NCBI GenBank assembly: GCA_022710165.1
Contig: JAKLHL010000001.1
Span: 1-29,150 of the forward strand
DNA length: 29,150 nt
Origin: Bdellovibrionales bacterium
GTDB lineage: Bacteria > Bdellovibrionota > JAFGOL01
Direction of reading: 5' to 3'
Each line of letters starts with the position of its first letter. The stretch's first letter is position 1. The position numbers and the translations under genes were made by a program. Positions 15,321 to 23,785 of this stretch are shown in pieces. The notes under the pieces are model-generated. The model was given only the letters and a program-made list of their open reading frames with translations, was not told the DNA's origin and did not search any database.

Positions 15321-15950
15321 TCACCCCTGTTTTACGAGTATTGATTGTATCGTTTTAGCTGCATGTTCACAGCTGTCTACAGTACCTTCAGCTGTCTCAT
15401 ACATTTCTTTCCACTTTATTATAACTATCGGATCTTTTACTTTCTCAAACAGGTCAGAGATCGCATTTTCCCTAAGTTGATCGCCGACGTTCTCAAGCCT
15501 GTTTATCTCCAGACAGTATTCCCTTATCCTTGTCCTGTTCTTCGTGTTATCAAGACATTTCACAGCATCAACCAATGCGGCGCAAGACTGCTCTATAACT
15601 ACGGCGAACTGTTTCATATAATTGTCGGGAGTGGTCAATTTGTAGAGCCCCATCCTTTTTGTTATGGCGTCTATGGCATCAAGCACATTATCGAGGTTGT
15701 TTGACAACAAGAAGATATCTTCCCTGTCAAAAGGTGTTATAAAGGTCTTGTTAAGAACGTCAGATATCTCATGACTTATGATATCACCTTCCCTTTCCAG
15801 CTTGTGCATCTTTGCAACGGTATCCTCGTTAAAGTCACCCTTGGTAACCAATTCGTTGAAATACCTTGAAGCCAAATAAACGTTCTCAGCTTCTTTGTTG
15901 AACAGATCAAAAAATTTGTATTCTTTTGGCATTAAACTTAGCGCGGCCAT
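15321..15950 (-). CDS. DUF47 / PhoU-like Pit accessory protein
   Basis: 209 residues of mostly helical sequence matching the DUF47 (YkaA/PhoU-like) family: KEYKFFDLFNKEAENVY at the start, KMHKLEREGDIISHEISD, TPFDREDIFLLSNNLDNVLD and KWKEMYETAEGTVDSCEHAA. The DREDI segment and the repeated ExxxD pattern are the metal-binding signatures of PhoU-type bundles. The family is encoded next to pit genes and is thought to control transporter activity. Start ATG 15950 has GGGGGAT just upstream. It follows ribH by 24 bases. Confidence 0.92.
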   Translation of the reverse strand: MAALSLMPKEYKFFDLFNKEAENVYLASRYFNELVTKGDFNEDTVAKMHKLEREGDIISHEISDVLNKTFITPFDREDIFLLSNNLDNVLDAIDAITKRMGLYKLTTPDNYMKQFAVVIEQSCAALVDAVKCLDNTKNRTRIREYCLEINRLENVGDQLRENAISDLFEKVKDPIVIIKWKEMYETAEGTVDSCEHAAKTIQSILVKQG

Positions 15951-15974
15951 AGATCCCCCTTTAAAATATTTCCC

Positions 15975-16439
15975 TTATATTTGCTTTAATAGATTTACCA
16001 TCTCAATAACGCTGATCGCAGCATCTGAACCTTTGTTCCCGCCCTTGCTTCCGGCTCTTTCTATCGCCTGTTCCATGTTGTCAGCTGTAACAACACCAAA
16101 GCCTATTGGAGTGCTCTCGTCAATCATCACTTTTGCTATCCCTTTTGAGACCTCGCTGCTTACATATTCAAAGTGAGGTGTTGCACCTCTTATCACACAG
16201 GCAAGAGCAACTATACCGTCATATTTTTTTGAAGCCGCAAGGGTCTTGCAGGCCAATGGCATTTCAAAAGCGCCAGGTACCCACAGAACACTTACCTTAT
16301 CGCTATCAAGACCATGTCTATTTAAAGTATCCAAAGCCCCATCCAGCATCCTCTGGGTCATAAAGCTGTTGAACCTTGATACCACTATAGCTATCTTACA
16401 TGATTTAGCTTCTAGTTTTCCTTCTATAACCTTAGGCAT
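15975..16439 (-). CDS. ribH: 6,7-dimethyl-8-ribityllumazine synthase
   Basis: Start chosen at ATG 16439 (154 residues) because GGAGG lies 7 bases upstream; a GTG two codons earlier is too close to it. Lumazine synthase motifs: VVSRFNSFMTQRMLDGA, VLWVPGAFEMPLACKTLA, ACVIRGATPHFEYV (with the catalytic His of the PH.FE.V segment), and PIGFGVVTADNMEQAIERAG. It joins the RibA/RibD product and the RibB product to form the riboflavin precursor. The upstream 104 bases, between ribBA and ribH, are the longest gap in this part of the run; only weak inverted repeats are visible there. Confidence 0.96.
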   Translation of the reverse strand: MPKVIEGKLEAKSCKIAIVVSRFNSFMTQRMLDGALDTLNRHGLDSDKVSVLWVPGAFEMPLACKTLAASKKYDGIVALACVIRGATPHFEYVSSEVSKGIAKVMIDESTPIGFGVVTADNMEQAIERAGSKGGNKGSDAAISVIEMVNLLKQI

Positions 16440-16543
16440 ACACACACCTCCGAATAAATCTAAATCCGCAAAACAAATAGCACAAAAACGAATTATTGCA
16501 TAGCGTTCAAAAGATTAAAAAGACACCCTCTAAGACCTTGAAA

Positions 16544-17761
16544 TCAATTGATATCTAGGTCATGACCCATTTTTTTCTTCTTTGTACTCAGATACCTAAG
16601 ATTATGCACATTAGGCTCTATTACTATGGGCACGGTCTCTATTATCTCCAAACCATAACCACCAAGCCCAACCCTTTTTGCAGGATTGTTGGTTAGAAGT
16701 CTTATCTTTTTAACACCAAGATAGTGAAGTATCTGTGCGCCAACTCCATAATCCCTTAGATCTGGCTTAAAACCAAGCGCACAATTAGCTTCAACTGTAT
16801 CCATATTCTTTTCTTGCTGAAGATGATAGGCCTTTATCTTATTGATAAGACCAATGCCTCTTCCTTCCTGTCTCATATAGACTATAACACCTGCGCCTTC
16901 TTCATCTATGAGTTTCATCGCCTGGTGCAGCTGATCACCGCAGTCACACCTCAAGGACCCGAACACATCACCAGTAAGACACTCTGAATGGACCCTAACA
17001 AGTGTTGGTTTGTCAGGTTTTATATCGCCCTTAACAATTGCAATATGAACAAAAGGATCAGCCTCGTTAGAAAAAGCCACTATCTCAAATCCTTCACCAA
17101 AAGCTGTTGGGAGTTTCGCCCTTGCCTCTTCCTTTATCAGGGTCTCGTTTGCCATTCTGTATTTTATTATATCCGCTATTGTGCCTATTTTTATTCCGTG
17201 AACTTTAGAGAACTCAACAAGATCATCCATCCTTGCCATAGTACCGTCGTCTTTCATTATCTCACAAATTACAGCGGCAGATTTTAGACCAGCCATTCGA
17301 GAAAGATCTACAGAACCTTCTGTCTGCCCAGCTCTTTTAAGCACGCCACCCTTACAGGCCCTTAGAGGAAAAACATGACCAGGAGTAACGATATCAGAAG
17401 GCTTTACATTATCATTTATAGCAGCAAGTATCGTAGTGGCCCTGTCATGAGCGCTTATACCCGTGGTAACACCTTTTGCAGCCTCTATTGATACAGTAAA
17501 AGCGGTCCCGAACTGTGATTTATTATCATCTGTCATCATGGGGAGTTTTAAACGATCAACTATCTCACCGTCCAAGCTTAGACATATAAGCCCCCTGCCA
17601 TATTTTGCCATGAAGTTTATTACATCAGGCGTAACGAACTCTGCGGCAACTACAAGGTCTCCCTCATTCTCTCTATCCTCATCATCAACAAGGATAACCA
17701 TCTTGCCTTTCTTAATTTCATCTATAAGTTCTTTTACCGGTGATATGTATGTCTTACTCAT
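16544..17761 (-). CDS. ribBA: Bifunctional 3,4-DHBP synthase / GTP cyclohydrolase II
   Basis: Start chosen at ATG 17761, giving 405 residues; a TTG two codons upstream is less likely and GAGG lies 9 bases before the ATG. The N-terminal half is RibB: VDDEDRENEGDLVVAAEF, SAHDRATTI and TPGHVFPLRA. The C-terminal half is RibA: RVHSECLTGDVFGSLRCDCG with the zinc cysteines, RQEGRGIGLINKI and LTNNPAKR. It supplies both starting branches of riboflavin synthesis, from ribulose 5-phosphate and GTP. It overlaps the ribE end by 8 bases. No FMN riboswitch is seen in front of any of the rib genes. Confidence 0.97.
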   Translation of the reverse strand: MSKTYISPVKELIDEIKKGKMVILVDDEDRENEGDLVVAAEFVTPDVINFMAKYGRGLICLSLDGEIVDRLKLPMMTDDNKSQFGTAFTVSIEAAKGVTTGISAHDRATTILAAINDNVKPSDIVTPGHVFPLRACKGGVLKRAGQTEGSVDLSRMAGLKSAAVICEIMKDDGTMARMDDLVEFSKVHGIKIGTIADIIKYRMANETLIKEEARAKLPTAFGEGFEIVAFSNEADPFVHIAIVKGDIKPDKPTLVRVHSECLTGDVFGSLRCDCGDQLHQAMKLIDEEGAGVIVYMRQEGRGIGLINKIKAYHLQQEKNMDTVEANCALGFKPDLRDYGVGAQILHYLGVKKIRLLTNNPAKRVGLGGYGLEIIETVPIVIEPNVHNLRYLSTKKKKMGHDLDIN

Positions 17762-18377
17762 AACCAAGACCTCTTAGATATTCTTCTGTTAATTTAGAGC
17801 CCGGCTTTTTTGAAACCATTTTGTTTATATATTTGGCGAGTATATCAAACTCAAGATTCACTGTGTCACCTGCTTTTTGACCCAGAAGATTAGTTTCTTT
17901 TAAAGTATAAGGGATAAGAGTTAGTCTGAACTTTTTATCTTCTACCTCGTTAACAGTAAGGCTTACTCCATTGACCGCAACGCTGCCTTTACTGACCATA
18001 AGCAAAGAGTATTTTTCATCATACTCTACGTACATATCGATACTTGATCCGTTATTCACCACTTTTGAGATCTTACCGATAGTATCTACATGACCAGTTA
18101 CAAAATGTCCGCCGAATCGTCCGTCGGCAGGCATTGCCCTTTCAAGATTCACAGTATCATTTGCTTTTAGTGAAGAAAGATCAGTATGAGAAAGACTTTC
18201 TTTAGATACATCAAAGCCAAGGATATTGGAATTTATCCCTGATACAGTAAGGCAAACACCGTTCACGCACACTGAGTCCCCTAGTTTAACACTAAAGTCT
18301 GGATCAACCTGGACCTCCAATCTATTGGAGCCAAAACTTTTTACCTTACCCGTCTTTTCTATAATACCTGTAAACAT
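17754..18377 (-). CDS. ribE: Riboflavin synthase alpha chain
   Basis: Start chosen at ATG 18377 (207 residues) because MFTGIIEKTGKV is the standard N-terminus and AAGGACGG lies upstream; a longer frame to 18398 would run into ribD. The protein shows two homologous lumazine-binding barrels: VCVNGVCLTV with DVSKESL in the first and VAVNGVSLTVNEV with TLIPYTLKET in the second, plus GHFVTGHVD between them. It converts two lumazine molecules to riboflavin. It begins 10 bases after ribD ends. Confidence 0.96.
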   Translation of the reverse strand: MFTGIIEKTGKVKSFGSNRLEVQVDPDFSVKLGDSVCVNGVCLTVSGINSNILGFDVSKESLSHTDLSSLKANDTVNLERAMPADGRFGGHFVTGHVDTIGKISKVVNNGSSIDMYVEYDEKYSLLMVSKGSVAVNGVSLTVNEVEDKKFRLTLIPYTLKETNLLGQKAGDTVNLEFDILAKYINKMVSKKPGSKLTEEYLRGLGYE

Positions 18378-18387
18378 AACACCGTCC

Positions 18388-19425
18388 TTAAATATCAAAA
18401 TAGCCCTCTAGGGCAAGTGTATTCTCTAGCAACTCTTCCTTTTCTACCACCATATTTGGCATTTTGGGTGCTTTATTATCTTCATCAAGTTCTACCGGAG
18501 CCACAAAGACATTGAATTTATCTATCATATCAACCGCATCTTTAATGAATGCTCCTATCAATACTGGTCCAGCTTCCACCATTACCTCTCTGGCATTAAG
18601 TTCTTCACAAAGTCTTGGCATAAGCTTCCTTATATCTATTAGACCTTTGTCGTTAAGCTCGGATTTTATCATTTTGACGCCATCTATTTTTTTATCACTG
18701 CCAGTAACGACAATTACTTCTTTGGCGAACTTAAATACTTTCAGTTCTCTCTTTTCATAACGCTCATATAGTTTAAGACCCTCGTCTAATATCACCACTC
18801 TACAAGAGCTGAACTTTGGATCATCTTTTTCCACAGTACCAATACCTGTAACTATAAGATCAGAAAAAGCTCTCAGTTCATGTACTCTCTTTCTGGCAGT
18901 TTCGCCGGTGAACCAAGTGCTGCCCATTATACCATTAGCTGACACAGCCAACTTGATCCTCACGAACGGCAGACCTTTTGTGTTGTATTTATGAAAACCA
19001 GGATTTAAGTCTCTGCACGCCTTTTCCAAAACACCTGTCTTAACTTCTACGCCGCCAGATCTTAATTTTGCTATACCCTCACCGCAAACAGTTTTACAAT
19101 CATCTGTAGTCCCTACGTAGACCCTTTTTATCCCAGCGTTAATTATAGCCTCTGAACACGGCGGGGTTTTTCCTTGATGATTACATGGTTCAAGTGTCAC
19201 ACAAAGGTTCTTCCCGTTTATATTGCAGTTCCTTTTTTTAGCATCATTTATAGCCTCGACCTCTGCATGATCTGATCCAAAAGACCTATGATAACCCTCG
19301 CCCAAGACATTTCCCTGGTCATCAAAAATAACGGCGCCAACCCTCGGGTTTGGCAGGGTTTCAGACTTGGCCTTTCTTGCCAAGAGTATAGACCTTCTCA
19401 TCAATGATTCTATTAGCTCTTTCAT
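18388..19425 (-). CDS. ribD: Bifunctional diaminohydroxyphosphoribosylaminopyrimidine deaminase / reductase
   Basis: 345 residues. The N-terminal cytidine-deaminase-like domain has NPRVGAVIFD, the catalytic HAEVEAIND and the zinc cysteines in PCNHQGKTPPCSEAII. The C-terminal reductase has FVRIKLAVSANGIMG, TGETARKRVHELRAFSD, GIGTVEKDDP and VEAGPVLIGAFI. It carries out the second and third steps from GTP toward riboflavin. The reductase N-terminal lobe is slightly shortened after DDPKFSSC compared with the usual DP.LT.R. The start ATG overlaps the preceding thioesterase stop as ATGA. Confidence 0.95.
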   Translation of the reverse strand: MKELIESLMRRSILLARKAKSETLPNPRVGAVIFDDQGNVLGEGYHRSFGSDHAEVEAINDAKKRNCNINGKNLCVTLEPCNHQGKTPPCSEAIINAGIKRVYVGTTDDCKTVCGEGIAKLRSGGVEVKTGVLEKACRDLNPGFHKYNTKGLPFVRIKLAVSANGIMGSTWFTGETARKRVHELRAFSDLIVTGIGTVEKDDPKFSSCRVVILDEGLKLYERYEKRELKVFKFAKEVIVVTGSDKKIDGVKMIKSELNDKGLIDIRKLMPRLCEELNAREVMVEAGPVLIGAFIKDAVDMIDKFNVFVAPVELDEDNKAPKMPNMVVEKEELLENTLALEGYFDI

Positions 19426-19847
19426 TTCTTAAGATTTTTTGCTTCCTCGTAAAGTTTTTTATCCTCTTCGGTCTTTGGCTCTATAACAACCCCATGCGGA
19501 GTTGGTTTTGTATGTTCGTTAACATGTACAAAAGATATGAACCCATCAACAATAACATCCTGGCTGCCTCTTAAAGAGACTTTTGTATAGGCGACTATAC
19601 TGGTCTTTCCTGCATAAACGGTCTTACTCGAAAAGCGGACTATATCGCCAAGCCTAACAGGCTTAGAAAAATGCATCCCATGCATTTTAACGCATATAAG
19701 GTTCTGGGGTTTGACCAGTTCAGTTGCTGCTATAAAAGATGACTCAACGAACCACTCGGCACTCCTTCCAGCAAAAAGTGTTCCATGATGGTTAAGGTCC
19801 TCTGATTTTATCAACCTATGAGTAACGAATTCTTTTGGGGTGCTCAT
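19422..19847 (-). CDS. Hotdog-fold acyl-CoA thioesterase (YciA/BACH-like)
   Basis: 141 residues. The motif DLNHHGTLFAGRSAEWFVES matches the N..G.LFGG..L.W.D segment of YciA/BACH-type acyl-CoA hydrolases, followed by hotdog strands (MHFSKPVRLGDIVRFSS and KTSIVAYTKVSL). These enzymes release CoA from acyl-CoA esters; the substrate cannot be told from sequence. The usual Asp after the W is Glu or Val here, so catalysis may use a different residue. The gene sits between panD and ribD with a 4-base gap and a 4-base overlap, so it is part of the CoA/riboflavin run and may help recycle CoA. Confidence 0.82.
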   Translation of the reverse strand: MSTPKEFVTHRLIKSEDLNHHGTLFAGRSAEWFVESSFIAATELVKPQNLICVKMHGMHFSKPVRLGDIVRFSSKTVYAGKTSIVAYTKVSLRGSQDVIVDGFISFVHVNEHTKPTPHGVVIEPKTEEDKKLYEEAKNLKK

Positions 19848-19851
19848 TTTA

Positions 19852-20202
19852 TTACCTCACTATTTTGTTTGTTTCGTCTAATCTTATTACTGTTGGCTTA
19901 TGGGTCCTTATATCTTTCTCTTCTATGTGAGCATAAGAGGCCACTATTATCTTGTCGCCGGCTTTCGCCCTGTGCGCAGCAGCACCATTAACGAAAAAAT
20001 TGCTGCTGCCTGCCGGTTCCTTAATTACGTAAGTAGAGAAACGTTCACCGTTAGTAACATTATAGACATCGATCCTTTCATTAACATAAAGACCGCAGGC
20101 CTCTATCATGTCCTCGGGTATTCCAAGGCTACCTTCGTAGTTAAGATCGGTCCTTGTAACTCTTGCACCATGGATCTTTGATTTCAATACTTCTATCAAC
20201 AT
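19852..20202 (-). CDS. panD: Aspartate 1-decarboxylase (pyruvoyl enzyme precursor)
   Basis: 116 residues. The self-cleavage site Gly24-Ser25 is in NYEGSLGIPEDM, where Ser25 becomes the pyruvoyl group. Other conserved parts are KSKIHGARVTRTDL, the Tyr22 before the site, NVTNGERFSTYVI and VNGAAAHRAKAGDKIIVASY. It makes beta-alanine from aspartate for pantothenate synthesis. Start ATG 20202 with GGAAGG upstream, 17 bases after panC. Confidence 0.97.
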   Translation of the reverse strand: MLIEVLKSKIHGARVTRTDLNYEGSLGIPEDMIEACGLYVNERIDVYNVTNGERFSTYVIKEPAGSSNFFVNGAAAHRAKAGDKIIVASYAHIEEKDIRTHKPTVIRLDETNKIVR

Positions 20203-20219
20203 CTTTTTTCCCTTCCTTC

Positions 20220-21056
20220 TTATAGTATAATATTATCTATCAACCTCACCGAACCGCAAAAGCCCGCAACTGCCACCAAACAGCCTTGTGATGCATTTTC
20301 CACACTGCTTAGATCGTTGGCGTCCAGTATCTCAAGATACTGAACAGATACATCAGGGACCAGAACACTAAGACCTATTTTTTTCAAATTATCGGTTTCG
20401 TTATTACCCTTTTCGAAAGACTCCTTTATAGCTTTAAGGGCTTTGTTTATTTTCAATGCTTTTTTTCTATCCTCAGTGCTCAAATAAGAATTCCTCGAGC
20501 TCATTGCAAGACCATCATCATCCCTCACTAAAGTACACGGAACCACCTCTACTCCCATGTTAAGTGCTTCGCTCATCTTTCTTATCAAGACCAACTGCTG
20601 ATAATCTTTCATCCCAAAGTAAGCCCTGTTCGGATGGCATATGTTAAAAAGTTTTGCTACCACAGTAAGAACGCCGTCAAAGTGACCGGGCCTGAATTTC
20701 CCACAAAGGGCTGTGCTTGCCGTTTTTTCTGTGACAAAAAAGCTGTTCCCACCGTCTTTATAGATAGCGTCAACTTCCGGTACGAAAACAAAGTCACAAC
20801 CAGCCTTTTCAAGCTTTTCCATGTCAGCTTCTATAGTACGAGGGTACTTGTTGTAGTCCTCTGATGGACCAAATTGTGTTGGGTTAACAAAGATGCTTAC
20901 TCCGACAATGTTATTCTCTTTCTTGGCACGCTCCACCAAAGAGACATGCCCCTGATGAAGATTCCCCATTGTAGGAACGAACCCTACGGTTTTACCTACA
21001 GACTTTATCAACGACGTAAAATGTTTTACCTGATCGATGTTCTTAAAGACTTTCAT
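20220..21056 (-). CDS. panC: Pantothenate synthetase
   Basis: Start chosen at ATG 21056, which shares its A with the coaBC TGA (TGATG); 278 residues. Nucleotidyltransferase motifs: FVPTMGNLHQGHVSLVERA (the HxGH type signature), SIFVNPTQFGPSEDYNKYPR, FGMKDYQQLVLIRKM and DGLAMSSRNSYLS (the KMSKS-like loop). It joins pantoate and beta-alanine with ATP. The coupling to coaBC and the neighbouring panD and panB genes show one pathway unit. Confidence 0.97.
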   Translation of the reverse strand: MKVFKNIDQVKHFTSLIKSVGKTVGFVPTMGNLHQGHVSLVERAKKENNIVGVSIFVNPTQFGPSEDYNKYPRTIEADMEKLEKAGCDFVFVPEVDAIYKDGGNSFFVTEKTASTALCGKFRPGHFDGVLTVVAKLFNICHPNRAYFGMKDYQQLVLIRKMSEALNMGVEVVPCTLVRDDDGLAMSSRNSYLSTEDRKKALKINKALKAIKESFEKGNNETDNLKKIGLSVLVPDVSVQYLEILDANDLSSVENASQGCLVAVAGFCGSVRLIDNIIL

Positions 21057-22282
21057 CAATGTGCCTCTTGAGATGTTTTAGCCTTTGCCGCTTCCTGACC
21101 TGCAAGTAGTTTTTCTACTTCTTTTAATATTTCATCAGCTACTATCCTTTTCTCTGACTCCTTAACGTATTTCCTTATACCCTTGGAGTCGATTATGACC
21201 ACGCTGCTTGAATTAGAATCTATGGCCTCTACGGAATTGGCCACGATAAGGTCCATACCTTTTGAGTTGAGTTTTTCTTTTGCGTTGCGCTCAAGGTCAC
21301 TGGTCTCTAAGGCAAAACCTATCATGAGCTGTTTTTTCTTCGATCTGGAAAGTTCGCTAAAAACATCAACTGACGGTTTTAGTTTTATTGTTATGTCTTT
21401 GTTGTCTTTTTTTATCTTCTCCAGCTGAGGCTCGTTCTTAAAATCACAAAGAGCGCCAGCGCTGATATAAATATCTGCAGCATCAAAAAGACCGCGGACA
21501 TTATTATAAACGTCTTCGGTGGTCTCTACCAAAACTGTCGTATCTGTGTAATACTTTGCCCACTGGAACTTTTCTATGACCTCTTTGTTGCATATCAATG
21601 TAACCTTTGCTCCCCTAAGCCAAGCCTGTCTCGCAAGTTCTGCACCCATAAGACCACTTGACCCATTCTCTATATATCTGACAGGGTCTATATAGGACTT
21701 TGTTGAACCGGCAGTAATAAGGACGTTCTTGCCAGATAAAGAAGAGAATATCTCTGCCCTTTCTGTTTCTGCCATCACCATCTGGTAAATAAGATCAACG
21801 TCCGGAAGCCTGCCCTTTCCTGTATCTCCGCAAGCAAGTTCTCCTTCTGCAGGGTCGTAAACAATATATCCCCAATCCCTAAGCTTAGCGATATTATCGT
21901 TAACAGAAGGGTGTGTAAGCATATTCGTGTTCATTGCCGGGAAGATGTAGCAAGGTTTATCTAAAGCAAGCACGACCGTACTTAAGAGGTCGTCACAGAT
22001 ACCATTAGCTATCTTGCCTATTATGTTCGCAGTAGCCGGGGCTATTATCATTATGTCTGCCCATTTTCCAAGCTCCACATGTTCAACATCCCTGGTACTG
22101 CTAAAAAGCTCTGTGTGGCATTTGTTCTTACTAAGGGTCTCAAGCGTAACAGGAGTAACAAAATACTTGGCGTTCTCTGTAAGGATGGTCTTAACCTGAT
22201 GACCCTCCTTAATGAAAAGCCTTACAAGGTCAGCTATCTTGTATGCAGCTATCCCGCCGCTAACACCTATCAATATATTCAT
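21056..22282 (-). CDS. coaBC: Bifunctional phosphopantothenoylcysteine decarboxylase / phosphopantothenate-cysteine ligase
   Basis: 408 residues. The N-terminal CoaC flavoprotein has GVSGGIAAYKIADLVR, the catalytic His in EHVELGKWAD, APATANIIGKIANGICDDL, PAMNTNML and the lid segment LACGDTGKGRL. The C-terminal CoaB has TAGSTKSYIDPVRYIENGSS and a late KLKPSVDVFSELS segment. It forms 4'-phosphopantetheine from phosphopantothenate and cysteine. Start ATG 22282 has GAGGAG upstream and lies 1 base after coaX. Confidence 0.97.
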   Translation of the reverse strand: MNILIGVSGGIAAYKIADLVRLFIKEGHQVKTILTENAKYFVTPVTLETLSKNKCHTELFSSTRDVEHVELGKWADIMIIAPATANIIGKIANGICDDLLSTVVLALDKPCYIFPAMNTNMLTHPSVNDNIAKLRDWGYIVYDPAEGELACGDTGKGRLPDVDLIYQMVMAETERAEIFSSLSGKNVLITAGSTKSYIDPVRYIENGSSGLMGAELARQAWLRGAKVTLICNKEVIEKFQWAKYYTDTTVLVETTEDVYNNVRGLFDAADIYISAGALCDFKNEPQLEKIKKDNKDITIKLKPSVDVFSELSRSKKKQLMIGFALETSDLERNAKEKLNSKGMDLIVANSVEAIDSNSSSVVIIDSKGIRKYVKESEKRIVADEILKEVEKLLAGQEAAKAKTSQEAH

Positions 22283-22283
22283 A

Positions 22284-23003
22284 TTAAGCTCCTCTATTAT
22301 TGTGTATGTTCATCATCCCTCTGAATATAAGGTTATCAACATACTCATATTTCATCTCTAATAGTTCACCCAAGAATTTCCCTGCTCCACCGGTAACAAG
22401 GACTTTCATATCGCTGAGCCCAAAACTTTCGCGTGATGCCGATATTATGTGTTTTACGCCAGAAGCGATGGTAAGGCAGATCCCGCAATTCATTGCATTC
22501 ATGGTATCTGTGCCATAAGAGCCTTTTGGAGAGATCGGTTTTAGACGTGGCAGCATAAAAGTGTAATCATTAAGTGCTTTAAAGCAAAGTTCAAAGCCAG
22601 GAATTATAACGCCACCCTTATAGACATTAACACCATCCTGTTTGATCACAAAATCCACGGTTATAGCCGTGCCTGCGTCTATAACAACAAAAGGAGGGTC
22701 AAGCAGCGTAATACCGCCTTCGACAGCAATAAGCCTGTCCGTACCAACACCGTCTACGTTATGTTTAAAAGAAAATTTCGATCTATTATTTATCAAACCA
22801 AATTTCTTACCTATAGACTGCAGGTATAATCCAAGCTCGTTTATCATATCAGGTACGACACCTGAGACCACAACAGCATCACAGCCTATAAGGACATCCC
22901 TTGTTGACCTTGGGTCAAATCCTGTAGTAGGGAAAGAATGAAGGGTCATCCTCTCGTCCATTATCTTTATATTAGTGTTACCAACATCTATATAGGCAGC
23001 CAT
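22284..23003 (-). CDS. coaX: Type III pantothenate kinase
   Basis: 239 residues. Acetate-and-sugar-kinase fold motifs: YIDVGNTNIKIM at the N-terminus (phosphate 1), GVGTDRLIAVEGG, VVIDAGTAITVDFV (phosphate 2) and YKGGVIIPGFELCFKAL. These are the marks of CoaX, not CoaA. It phosphorylates pantothenate and is generally not inhibited by CoA, so control of this pathway may lie elsewhere. It follows panB by 5 bases. Confidence 0.96.
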   Translation of the reverse strand: MAAYIDVGNTNIKIMDERMTLHSFPTTGFDPRSTRDVLIGCDAVVVSGVVPDMINELGLYLQSIGKKFGLINNRSKFSFKHNVDGVGTDRLIAVEGGITLLDPPFVVIDAGTAITVDFVIKQDGVNVYKGGVIIPGFELCFKALNDYTFMLPRLKPISPKGSYGTDTMNAMNCGICLTIASGVKHIISASRESFGLSDMKVLVTGGAGKFLGELLEMKYEYVDNLIFRGMMNIHNNRGA

Positions 23004-23008
23004 CGCAT

Positions 23009-23767
23009 CTATTCTCCTCTTACTTGTTTAGAGAAATCATTTACAGCCTTCTTTATCTCACCGGCAAGGTCCAGTTTTGGTTTAACGAAAGATGGGACTT
23101 TTGATGTTGTTAGACCTATAAGGTCGTTTATGACGAGGACCTGGCCGTCGGTGTAAGGACCAGAACCTATGCCAATTGTTGGGACGCTCACCTCTTGTGT
23201 TACTGCCTTTGAAAGCTCCTCGTTAACACACTCAAGGACTATAGAAAAAACACCGGCATCACAAAGTGCTTTTGCGTCATTCATTATCTGCTCTGCAGAT
23301 TTTTGAGTATTGCCCTGTGTTTTATATCCTCCAAGTTTAAGGTAACTTTGAGGTGTAAGACCAAGATGTCCCATAACAGGAACACCTGCGTTGCCGAGAG
23401 CCTTTATAAGTTCAACGTGTTCTTTGCCACCTTCTATTTTTACACCGTGAGCGCCAGTGCTCTGCATAACGTTCATAACATTTTCAAGAGATCTTTCTAG
23501 TCCCATTGAAATGCTCATGAACGGCATGTCAACTATGACAACCTTGTTAGGAGCACCTTTAACAACGGCTTTTGCATGATGTATCATATCGTTAAGCGTT
23601 ACAGCGATAGTATCCTTGTGACCGAGCATTACGTTGCCCAGCGAATCACCAACAAGGATCATGTCTATGTCGGTCTGGTCCAGTATGCTGGCCATAGAAT
23701 AATCATATGCTGTGAGCATAGTTATCTTGTGCGTACCTTTTTTATTCAACAAATTCCCTGGATACAT
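23009..23767 (-). CDS. panB: 3-methyl-2-oxobutanoate hydroxymethyltransferase
   Basis: 252 residues. Family motifs: MLTAYDYSMASILDQTDID, LVGDSLGNVMLGHKDT, metal-binding Asp in VDMPFMS, EGGKEHVELIKAL, GHLGLTPQS and GIGSGPYTDGQVLV. It turns ketoisovalerate into ketopantoate using methylene-tetrahydrofolate. Start ATG 23767 has GGGAGG 7 bases upstream, 19 bases after the HTH-KARI gene. The next pathway step, ketopantoate reduction, has no panE gene in the window. Confidence 0.97.
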   Translation of the reverse strand: MYPGNLLNKKGTHKITMLTAYDYSMASILDQTDIDMILVGDSLGNVMLGHKDTIAVTLNDMIHHAKAVVKGAPNKVVIVDMPFMSISMGLERSLENVMNVMQSTGAHGVKIEGGKEHVELIKALGNAGVPVMGHLGLTPQSYLKLGGYKTQGNTQKSAEQIMNDAKALCDAGVFSIVLECVNEELSKAVTQEVSVPTIGIGSGPYTDGQVLVINDLIGLTTSKVPSFVKPKLDLAGEIKKAVNDFSKQVRGE

Positions 23768-23785
23768 GGCGCCTCCCTCTCAGCC

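Noticed and set aside
16440..16543. An FMN riboswitch before ribH
   Set aside because: The 104-base gap is too short and lacks the conserved RFN-element blocks (such as AGGGGC or GAUUCGG-type segments).
16534..16561. GACCT/AGGTC inverted repeat around an ATCAATTGAT palindrome at the end of ribBA, as a terminator
   Set aside because: The outer stem is only 5 bp with an 18-base interior and lies inside the coding end; the T stretch is distant and ribH follows in the same direction.
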